This document shows, in pieces, positions 30,199-38,587 of a stretch of 38,587 nt of DNA. The notes under the pieces were generated by a model that made no database searches, had not been told where the DNA came from, and was given only the letters and a program-made list of their open reading frames with translations. The stretch lies in assembly GCA_963169815.1 (NCBI GenBank), contig CAUJDC010000044.1:1-38587 (forward strand), in the 5' to 3' direction. This DNA is from Patescibacteria group bacterium (GTDB lineage: Bacteria > Patescibacteriota > Gracilibacteria > UBA1369). How positions within the stretch are numbered: position 1 is the first letter of the stretch; every line of letters begins with the position of its first letter. The position numbers and the translations under genes were made by a program.

Positions 30199-30903
30199 AT
30201 GGATCGCCGTTTAGAAGTCCTAAAAGCAATCGTTAAGCATTTCGTGGAAACAGCTGAACCAGTAGGCTCAAATACTATTTTAGTCAGCTACAACTTTCAC
30301 GTCAGCCCAGCCACTATTAGAAATGATATGGCCACTTTGGAAAAAGAAGGCTTAATTTATCAGCCGCACACTTCTGCAGGCCGCGTACCAACTGACCTCG
30401 GTTATCGTCTCTATGTAGAAGAGTTGCAGGATTACGAACAAGCCAAAAAAGAAGCTAAACTCGCCATCGAGCAGGGCCAAAAAGACATGCAGATGAAGAA
30501 AGTTAAAGAAAAAATTTATGACATTGTCGCCCTTCTCTCTCATGTAACTCAGGTCGCCAGTTTCGCTACAGTTCCAGACAATCCACGTACTTTCTACATC
30601 GGCCTCTCAAACATAATTCGCCAACCAGAATTCATCGCCGACGCCAGTCGCGCCAGCCAGGTAATTGAAGTTTTTGAAAAAAATGATCGCTTCCTCACCA
30701 TCCTCAAACGACTCGACGCTGACGAAACAATTAAATTTTTCATCGGTAAAGAAAATCTTCTGCCAGAAATTCAAAGCTGCACCCTGATGGTTACTACTAT
30801 TAAATATATGGGACATCAAAGCATTATTGGTTTATTGGCACCAACCCGTACTAATTACGCCTTCAATCGCGCTGTGCTCGAACAAATCAAAAAATTAATT
30901 TAA
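30199..30903 (+). CDS. hrcA: Heat-inducible transcription repressor HrcA (short form)
   Basis: HrcA represses chaperone genes by binding CIRCE operators and is released under heat stress. The winged-helix part is clear: [45 protein letters not shown] (in pieces) and GYRLYVEEL, residues about 16-75. The remaining 160 residues contain the shortened dimer/GAF-like domain ending in [17 protein letters not shown]. At 234 aa it is about 100 residues shorter than the Bacillus protein; the inserted domain seems missing. Two CIRCE sites in this window, before hrcA and before dnaK, support the assignment. grpE follows after 8 bases. Confidence 0.94.
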   Translation: MDRRLEVLKAIVKHFVETAEPVGSNTILVSYNFHVSPATIRNDMATLEKEGLIYQPHTSAGRVPTDLGYRLYVEELQDYEQAKKEAKLAIEQGQKDMQMKKVKEKIYDIVALLSHVTQVASFATVPDNPRTFYIGLSNIIRQPEFIADASRASQVIEVFEKNDRFLTILKRLDADETIKFFIGKENLLPEIQSCTLMVTTIKYMGHQSIIGLLAPTRTNYAFNRAVLEQIKKLI

Positions 30904-30911
30904 CTTAAATT

Positions 30912-31445
30912 ATGACACAAGAAGATCAAAATCCTCAAACTGATTTGACCACTCTTCAAAATGAATTGGAGCAGGCCAAAGCAAGAATCACCGAACTCAC
31001 CATCATCAGCCAACAAGCCTTGGCCGACTTGCAGAATTTCAAAAAACGCACTGAAGAAGAAAAATCCAAATTCGTCACTTTCGCCAACGCATCACTGATT
31101 AATGATATCATTCCGATGCTCGACAATCTTGATCGCGCTCTCACGCACCTACCCGAAGAAACAGCTGCTCGCAATTGGGCCGAAGGAATTTTAGCCATCA
31201 CTAATCAGCTTCACAGCCTCCTCACCGCTCGTGGTTTGGAAACCATTTCTACCAGCAGTGGCACTTTTGATCCAAACCAACATGAAGCAGTCATGACTGA
31301 TGCTGGACCTGCCGACGGAATTCTGCGCGAATTAGAAAAAGGTTATAAGCTCTCTGACCGTGTTCTCCGCCGCTCCAAAGTAGTTGTAGGAAATGGCCAA
31401 ATGCCTGCGGCAAGCAGCACCGAAACTCCCATTAAAAATTCTTGA
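30912..31445 (+). CDS. grpE: Nucleotide exchange factor GrpE
   Basis: GrpE releases ADP from DnaK. This 177-aa protein has an N-terminal long helix (about 10-50, LQNELEQAKARITELTI), the connecting ADLQNFKKRTEEEK, NDIIPMLDNLDRAL, then the beta-wing domain with FDPNQHEAVM and the conserved GYKLSDRVLRRSKVVV at about 147-162. Length is typical of short GrpEs. Its TGA stop (31443-31445) lies within the TTGACA -35 box of the dnaK promoter, so the promoter of the next gene overlaps the end of this one. Confidence 0.95.
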   Translation: MTQEDQNPQTDLTTLQNELEQAKARITELTIISQQALADLQNFKKRTEEEKSKFVTFANASLINDIIPMLDNLDRALTHLPEETAARNWAEGILAITNQLHSLLTARGLETISTSSGTFDPNQHEAVMTDAGPADGILRELEKGYKLSDRVLRRSKVVVGNGQMPAASSTETPIKNS

Positions 31446-31470
31446 CAATAGACCATTAGCACTCTAAAAT
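31442..31470 (+). promoter_or_regulatory. Promoter of dnaK
   Basis: A consensus TTGACA (31442-31447) and TAAAAT (31465-31470) are 17 bases apart. The -35 overlaps the grpE stop codon and the -10 lies inside the CIRCE spacer, so HrcA binding would block polymerase directly. Confidence 0.85.
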
Positions 31471-31482
31471 AGAGAGTGCTAA
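31456..31482. promoter_or_regulatory. Perfect CIRCE operator upstream of dnaK
   Basis: TTAGCACTC (31456-31464), nine bases, then GAGTGCTAA (31474-31482): both arms match the CIRCE consensus exactly. This is the HrcA binding site. Confidence 0.97.
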
Positions 31483-31492
31483 ATCAACATCT

Positions 31493-31521
31493 GCGACGAA
31501 ATTTTTCCGCAGACAACAAAG
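31493..31521 (+). repeat. Direct repeat copy 1 in dnaK leader
   Basis: A 29-base unit beginning GCGACGAA and ending CCGCAGACAACAAAG. It recurs at 31752-31780 with one mismatch. In this copy TCTGCG/CGCAGA (starting 2 bases upstream) can form a 6-bp stem; the second copy has lost it. The two copies bracket the structured segment. Confidence 0.85.
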
Positions 31522-31535
31522 TGCATTAATAATCC

Positions 31536-31655
31536 GCTGCGTTCCTACCTTGTAAAATTTAAGTGAAATTTATTTTTACAAGACGGTAAAAAATTTATGA
31601 CCGAGCCGTATATATTGAAATACGGTGAGAGAATAAATTTTGAAACCAACGCAGC
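31536..31655 (+). ncRNA. Structured RNA in the dnaK 5' leader (three-way junction)
   Basis: Complementary arms predict a junction. P1 is GCTGCGTT/AACGCAGC (31536-31543 with 31648-31655). P2 is CTTGTAAAA/TTTTACAAG (31549-31557 with 31574-31582). P3 is AAAATTTAT/ATAAATTTT (31590-31598 with 31633-31641), enclosing P4 CCGTAT/ATACGG (31606-31611 with 31620-31625). All helices are perfect over 6-9 bp. It lies downstream of the heat-shock promoter, so it is transcribed in the dnaK mRNA. A thermosensor, riboswitch-like element, RNA stability element or inserted palindromic element are possible. No known family is recognised. Confidence 0.65.
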
Positions 31656-31674
31656 TAATAGAAAGATATCAAGC

Positions 31675-31713
31675 CCTAGTAAGTAATTTAAAATTAAAAA
31701 TTATTTTACTAGG
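31675..31713 (+). ncRNA. Second leader hairpin (P5) before dnaK
   Basis: CCTAGTAA (31675-31682) pairs with TTACTAGG (31706-31713), extended by TAATTT/AAATTA (31684-31689 with 31698-31703) around an A/T loop. With no T-run after it, it is unlikely to be a simple terminator and probably belongs to the leader structure. Confidence 0.6.
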
Positions 31714-31751
31714 CGGCCAGGAAAAATTGAGGAGACAGTGTGAATAACACG

Positions 31752-31780
31752 GCGACGAATTTTTTCCGCAGACAACAAAG
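31752..31780 (+). repeat. Direct repeat copy 2 in dnaK leader
   Basis: The second copy of the 29-base unit at 31493-31521, one mismatch, lying 26 bases before the dnaK ATG. Similarity continues weakly for about 12 bases (AATAATAAT-like) after both copies. Confidence 0.85.
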
Positions 31781-31806
31781 CAAAATAATAATTTAATTTT
31801 AAATTT

Positions 31807-33768
<1,962 letters not shown>

Positions 33769-33774
33769 ATCATC

Positions 33775-33800
33775 AAAGCAGGCCTTGCGGCCTGCTTTTT
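33775..33800 (+). terminator. Rho-independent terminator of dnaK
   Basis: AAAGCAGGCC (33775-33784), loop TTGC, GGCCTGCTTT (33789-33798) followed by further T residues: a textbook G/C-rich stem with T-run. Confidence 0.95.
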
Positions 33801-33817
33801 ATTTAAAATAAATACCC

Positions 33818-34276
33818 ATGCTTTACATCGCCTCTGACCATGCCGGCTTTGAACTCAAAACTGAGCTTCTCAAATTTTTCCAGGAACAAAAAATCGACTG
33901 TGAAGATTGTGGTGCATTCACTCTCAATGATCAGGATGATTATCCTGACTTCATTATTCCCTGCGCTGAAAAAGTAGCTGCCAATCCAGGAAGTTTGGGC
34001 ATCGTTATCGGCGGATCAGGTCAAGGCGAAGCCATTGCCGCCAACAAAGTGAAGGGTATTCGCGCCGCCCTTTGGTACGGCGGAAATCCTGACATCATCA
34101 CCCTTTCCAAAGAACACAATAATGCCAATACCATTTCCCTCGGCGCTCGCTTCGTAACTATAGAAGAAGCACAAAAAGCAGTTTCGCTCTGGTTAGAAAC
34201 TAAGTTTACCAATGAAGAACGTCATTTACGTCGTCTAGAAAAGCTAAATCAATACGAATGCAAGCAACTACATTAG
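33818..34276 (+). CDS. rpiB: Ribose-5-phosphate isomerase B
   Basis: It interconverts ribose-5-phosphate and ribulose-5-phosphate. The 152-aa protein starts MLYIASDHAGFELK, the RpiB/LacA/LacB signature. The active-site loop is GGSGQGEAIAANKVKGIRAAL (split: GGSGQGEAIAANK, VKGIRAAL). In the E. coli type this loop has a catalytic Cys (CGTG); here the loop reads GGSGQGE with Glu71, as in the actinobacterial type that uses Glu as base. HNNANTISLGAR and a C-terminal helix with HLRRLEKL complete the fold. It lies between the dnaK terminator and serS as a single gene. Confidence 0.94.
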   Translation: MLYIASDHAGFELKTELLKFFQEQKIDCEDCGAFTLNDQDDYPDFIIPCAEKVAANPGSLGIVIGGSGQGEAIAANKVKGIRAALWYGGNPDIITLSKEHNNANTISLGARFVTIEEAQKAVSLWLETKFTNEERHLRRLEKLNQYECKQLH

Positions 34277-34325
34277 ATCAGACTAGTATTATAAATACTT
34301 TTGGTCTTTTGATAAACAAACAGTT

Positions 34326-34412
34326 ATGCAAATGTATTACGATCAAAACGGTAAATATCTAGGCTTTGATCAAATTACTTCCAACGTCGAACCACACCTA
34401 GAAGCACGTTAG
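34326..34412 (+). CDS. Possible 28-residue small protein
   Basis: An ATG at 34326 opens 28 codons ending in TAG: MQMYYDQNGKYLGFD followed by QITSNVEPHLEAR. The composition (Tyr, Gly, Asp turn, helix-like end) looks protein-like rather than random. There is no Shine-Dalgarno site, but neighbours lack one too. It lies in the rpiB-serS spacer just before the putative serS promoter. It could also be a gene remnant. Confidence 0.25.
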   Translation: MQMYYDQNGKYLGFDQITSNVEPHLEAR

Positions 34413-34417
34413 AAAAT

Positions 34418-35753
<1,336 letters not shown>

Positions 35754-35756
35754 ATA

Positions 35757-35784
35757 TTGATCAATTCAGGATCTGTGCTATCTT
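35757..35784 (+). promoter_or_regulatory. Possible promoter of a small RNA after serS
   Basis: TTGATC (35757-35762) and TATCTT (35779-35784) are 16 bases apart. The same -10 hexamer is used at the rpmH and ferredoxin promoters in this window. Confidence 0.4.
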
Positions 35785-35790
35785 TGCCCA

Positions 35791-35857
35791 GACTTAAATG
35801 TCAGCAGCGAAAGCTGCCAATTAAACTCCGGTTCCAACCCTTCCGGAGTTTTTTTAT
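35791..35857 (+). ncRNA. Candidate small RNA
   Basis: A transcript from the promoter above would be about 67 bases. It would contain a GNRA-loop hairpin GCAGC-GAAA-GCTGC (35804-35817) followed by the terminator hairpin at 35823-35851 and a T-run. The presence of promoter, independent hairpin and terminator in so short a stretch suggests a small RNA. The region could also simply be the serS 3' end. Confidence 0.35.
35823..35856 (+). terminator. Rho-independent terminator after serS
   Basis: AAACTCCGG (35823-35831) pairs with CCGGAGTTT (35843-35851) around an 11-base loop, followed by a T-run. Confidence 0.92.
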
Positions 35858-35930
35858 ACAGCAAATATCAAAAATTAAGACATATTAGGCGCAAGCAGTC
35901 AAGTCATATAGCTCCTCAACCCAGGATCTG

Positions 35931-35960
35931 TTTCACAAAGCTAAACTTTTACTCTAAAAT
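35931..35960 (+). promoter_or_regulatory. Possible promoter of TIM-barrel/ABC operon
   Basis: TTTCAC (35931-35936) and TAAAAT (35955-35960) are 18 bases apart, 40 bases before the ATG at 36000. A second TAAAAT lies at 35965-35970. The -35 match is weak. Confidence 0.35.
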
Positions 35961-35999
35961 ATGCTAAAATTTCAGTAGTAATACCAAAAACAAAACAAC

Positions 36000-36767
36000 A
36001 TGCTAGCAATTTGTTCAGAAAGTCTCCGTGGCTATGGTATCAACAGAATTTTCGACTTCGTAAAAAAAGCCGGATTTGATGGCCTCGACCTCACTATTGA
36101 TCCAAAAAACTTTGATTCGCAGGATGAAAGTTACCTCAAAGAGCTGGTTGAAAAATACCAAGTACCAGTTTTATCAATCTCTACTCCAGTTACTGGTTCA
36201 GCCAAAAAGATTGAAAGCGCTATCGAAATGGCTAAAGTCCTTGGCACAAAAGTTATCATTATTCAACCCCCACGCATTTTTGATTTCAAATATGCCAATT
36301 GGTTAAAAAACGAAATTCCTAAACTCCGTCAAAAAGAAAATATTTCCATCGCCCTGGAAAATGCTCCTTCCGAAACTTTCCTAGGCATCATCCCTGAACA
36401 TTCTATGAACAACATGATGGATTTAAAAAAATTCAAACATGTCTGTCTCGACACAACCAGAATTGCAACCCGAAAAGAAGATTTAATTCGCGTCTACAAA
36501 GCGCTCAAGCCATATCTAGTTCATGTACATTTGAGCAATGTTAAAAATGGTATTTCTTACAATTTGCCTCAAGCCGGCATTTTACCAATTGAAAGTTTCC
36601 TGACTAAACTCAAGCAAGATGGTTTCCCAGGAACAATTTCTATAAAAATTAATTCTAAATTCCTCAGCGTAGGTGATGATGCCAAGCTGCTCAAAGAACT
36701 TAAAGGTTTGAAGGAATTCTACGATACTTATTTCACCAATATCAAAACCGTCAAAAGCGATTCATAG
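36000..36767 (+). CDS. Xylose isomerase-like TIM-barrel protein with altered metal site
   Basis: This 255-aa protein has the sugar phosphate isomerase/epimerase (AP endonuclease family 2) fold: FDFVKKAGFDGLDLTID in strands 1-2, VPVLSIST, AKVLGTKVIIIQPP, then ISIALENAP, CLDTTRI, LVHVHLSN and TISIKIN. In active members the metal ligands are Glu, Asp, His and a final Glu. Here Glu120, Asp151 and His177 remain but the last position is Lys216, and the D-x2-H and H-x2-D partners read DTTR and HLSN. Metal binding may thus be lost or different. It is followed, with a one-base overlap, by an ABC transporter ATPase, so a link to sugar or lipid export is possible but unproven. Confidence 0.8.
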   Translation: MLAICSESLRGYGINRIFDFVKKAGFDGLDLTIDPKNFDSQDESYLKELVEKYQVPVLSISTPVTGSAKKIESAIEMAKVLGTKVIIIQPPRIFDFKYANWLKNEIPKLRQKENISIALENAPSETFLGIIPEHSMNNMMDLKKFKHVCLDTTRIATRKEDLIRVYKALKPYLVHVHLSNVKNGISYNLPQAGILPIESFLTKLKQDGFPGTISIKINSKFLSVGDDAKLLKELKGLKEFYDTYFTNIKTVKSDS

Positions 36768-37447
36768 TGAGTAAAATTCTACAATTTCAAAATGTAAATA
36801 AAAATTACTCACTTGGCCCCAACCAAGTTTTGGCTTTAAACAATGTTAACCTTGAAATCAAAAAAGGTGAATTTGTTGCCATTACTGGACCTTCTGGCTC
36901 AGGCAAATCGACCATGCTTCATCTACTTGGTCTGCTCGATCAGCCTAGCAGTGGAGAAATAACTTTCAACAATCATAAAACACATAAACTCAGCGAAAAA
37001 AAACTTTCCGTAATTCGTAATCAACAAATCGGCTTTATTTTTCAGGACTTTTTATTGCTGGAGGAATTATCTGTCTTCGACAATATAGCGCTGCCTTTAC
37101 TGATTCATTCTGGCCGCAGCAAACTCACTTCAATTGAACATGATCGCGTAATGAAACTGTTAGTAGAATTAGGCCTGGCTGAAAGAGCGCATCACCTCCC
37201 CTCTCAAATTTCTGGAGGACAAAAACAACGTACTGCCATTGGAAGGGCATTGATTACCGAGCCAAAAATCATTCTGGCCGATGAACCTACAGGCAATCTA
37301 GATACACATACAGGAGAACAAATAATTAAATTACTCACTAAACTTTCCGAAAGCACAGGTTCCACTTTGATTGTAGTAACTCACGATCAGAAATTAGCCC
37401 AACAGGCAGACCGCATCATTAAAATAATCGACGGACAAATACAATAA
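36767..37447 (+). CDS. ABC transporter ATP-binding protein (LolD/MacB type)
   Basis: This 226-aa nucleotide-binding subunit has Walker [10 protein letters not shown] (residues 41-49), Q-loop FIFQDFLLL, signature ISGGQKQR, Walker [13 protein letters not shown] and the H-loop VVTHD. The short length and the EPTGNLD-type D-loop are typical of the LolD/MacB/FtsE class, which power mechanotransmission rather than classical transport. It starts with GTG at 36767 overlapping the previous TAG, and its TAA overlaps the start of the permease by one base, showing tight coupling. Confidence 0.93.
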   Translation: MSKILQFQNVNKNYSLGPNQVLALNNVNLEIKKGEFVAITGPSGSGKSTMLHLLGLLDQPSSGEITFNNHKTHKLSEKKLSVIRNQQIGFIFQDFLLLEELSVFDNIALPLLIHSGRSKLTSIEHDRVMKLLVELGLAERAHHLPSQISGGQKQRTAIGRALITEPKIILADEPTGNLDTHTGEQIIKLLTKLSESTGSTLIVVTHDQKLAQQADRIIKIIDGQIQ

Positions 37448-38587
37448 TGCTGACCAAACTCATTTTCACCAATTGGAAAAATAAACCCTCACGTCCCCTC
37501 TTAACTGTAGTAACCTTTACAATTGGCTTGAGTTTATTAATTATTTTTCTTGGACTAATTACTGGCCTAGAAAATTATTTCCGTGGCAATGTCACAGCCA
37601 GCGGCAACTTGAATCAAATCAATGTACAAACCAAAGGTCGCCAACTGTCACTCAGCCCAACCAACCTCTTCAATCAGAGCTCCATTAGCACTGATCAATT
37701 AGAAAAAATCCGCGCCCTGCCAACAGTTCAAAGCGTTTACGCCCAAAACACCATCAAAGGAATTTCCTCACTGCAAGTCGGCCTCTTTGGTCGTTGGCTA
37801 CAAACTGACACTTTACTTTTTGGAGCCGAATATGATGAAATCAAAGACAGTGGTGTAAAGCCCGAAGTTTGGGGCAATCACGCTGAACCATTCCCAGTAA
37901 TTGTCTCAAGCAAAATTCTCGATATATATAATCTGTCTTTCGCCAAAGTAAATAATTTACCAGAGCTTACTCCAGACATATTACTTGGTAGTGATATAGA
38001 CATTCTACTCAATCAATCGACTTTTTATCCAGACAGTAAACTCACACCAAAAGTTTTCCATGCCAAAATTGTCGGCTTCTCTCCAAAGGCCACATTAATT
38101 GGTATCACACTTCCTGCCGCAACCATTACAGAGATCAATCAAAAATTTCTCGATCAAGAAGAAGTTGATTATCTCGACTTAACTGTCACAGTTAAAAATT
38201 TCAAAGACTTAGATCGAACTCGCCAGGAAATCGAAAAATTAGGCCTCGAAACCAGTACAGTGACCGAATCACTCGATCGTCTCAACTCCTATTTCCTGAC
38301 CGTAAATCTGGTGATGAGTATTTTGTTCTTCTTAATTCTCTTGATGGCAGGTCTGATGTTAGCTTCAACTCTTATCGCCAAAATTGCCGAGAAACAAAAA
38401 GAAATCGCCATCTTAAAAGCGCTAGGCCTGACTAGCAAACGCATTGCCAAACTTTTTCTAATCGAAGGTGCGATGCTGGCCGCCATCTCTGCACTACTGG
38501 CTTCACTTATTGTTATCCCGCTAAGTCTATTGGCCAATTCCTGCTTCGCTCAATATTTCAATACCATTATCAATAAACCAAATCCAC
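37447..38587 (+). CDS. ABC transporter permease, FtsX/MacB-like (partial, cut by right edge)
   Basis: The reading frame is open from ATG 37447 through the window end (380 codons) with no stop. The N-terminus [20 protein letters not shown] precedes membrane helix 1 (about 19-42). A large extracytoplasmic domain of about 240 residues follows, with a MacB-like pattern (ISTDQLEKIRALPTVQSVYA; FPVIVSSKILDIYNL). Helices then appear at about 285-312 (YFLTVNLVMSILFFLILLMA) and 340-365, linked by the cytoplasmic EKQKEIAILKALGLTSKRI, the coupling element of MacB/LolCE/FtsX permeases. It overlaps the ATPase gene by one base, so the two form an exporter or mechanotransmission complex. Confidence 0.92.
   Translation, partial: MLTKLIFTNWKNKPSRPLLTVVTFTIGLSLLIIFLGLITGLENYFRGNVTASGNLNQINVQTKGRQLSLSPTNLFNQSSISTDQLEKIRALPTVQSVYAQNTIKGISSLQVGLFGRWLQTDTLLFGAEYDEIKDSGVKPEVWGNHAEPFPVIVSSKILDIYNLSFAKVNNLPELTPDILLGSDIDILLNQSTFYPDSKLTPKVFHAKIVGFSPKATLIGITLPAATITEINQKFLDQEEVDYLDLTVTVKNFKDLDRTRQEIEKLGLETSTVTESLDRLNSYFLTVNLVMSILFFLILLMAGLMLASTLIAKIAEKQKEIAILKALGLTSKRIAKLFLIEGAMLAAISALLASLIVIPLSLLANSCFAQYFNTIINKPNP

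Noticed and set aside
31603-31627. Resemblance of GAGCCGTAT...GAAATACGGT to group II intron domain V
   Set aside because: The second helix and bulge of domain V are missing, and no other intron domains or reverse transcriptase are present. The segment is explained by helix P4 of the leader structure.

Overview
The window looks like a chromosome segment of a reduced, fermentative bacterium, most likely a member of the Patescibacteria (Candidate Phyla Radiation), possibly near the Peregrinibacteria. This placement is inferred from gene content and style: short intergenic gaps, a shortened HrcA, a ComEC without its C-terminal nuclease domain, SLH-domain proteins, and many A/T-rich start regions with no Shine-Dalgarno motif. 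UGA is used as stop (khpB, grpE, ackA), so this is not the code-25 Gracilibacteria/Absconditabacteria type. No rRNA, CRISPR array, transposase or prophage was seen.

Layout. (i) 1-6571: the start of ftsK (minus, cut by the left edge), then gltX, a zinc-ribbon protein, a coiled-coil lipoprotein, pta-ackA (acetyl-CoA to acetate with ATP) and an MGDG-synthase-type glycosyltransferase. (ii) 6572-9033: a gene-poor convergent spacer with a long hairpin, then a minus-strand membrane protein joining a degenerate PP2C-like domain to a beta-propeller. (iii) 9084-12817: the classical rpmH-rnpA-yidC-khpB block from a clear promoter, continuing into an SLH-RlpA protein and an FtsB/DivIC-like protein. (iv) tRNA-Glu(UUC) with its own promoter. 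(v) 13039-17449: a compact five-gene operon made of a Cys-to-Ala ferredoxin, a DHH/NrnA phosphoesterase, a protein related to class II ribonucleotide reductase that has lost its catalytic cysteines, and two membrane-anchored FAM173-like methyltransferases. This operon is the most unusual content of the window. (vi) 17412-20541: comEC, a VOC protein, a large nested palindrome and a lipoprotein, all minus. (vii) 20596-28338: envelope genes. LCP ligase, D-Ala-D-Ala carboxypeptidase and mraY lie on plus; they converge on a FecR-like membrane protein, a sigma factor, an FtsL-like protein and rsmH on minus. (viii) 28487-33800: gap, a hypothetical gene and the hrcA-grpE-dnaK heat-shock cluster. Each of its two promoters has a CIRCE operator laid over the -10 box, and a highly structured RNA leader flanked by direct repeats precedes dnaK. 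(ix) 33818-38587: rpiB, serS, a possible small RNA, a TIM-barrel protein and an ABC exporter whose permease runs off the right edge.

Together the genes cover substrate-level energy conservation (gap, pta, ackA, rpiB), protein synthesis and targeting (gltX, serS, tRNA-Glu, rpmH, rnpA, yidC), peptidoglycan building and division (mraY, rsmH, FtsL/FtsB-like, DacA-like, LCP, RlpA, FtsK), DNA uptake (comEC) and HrcA-controlled protein folding. All functional calls rest on motif recognition by eye; no database search was run.
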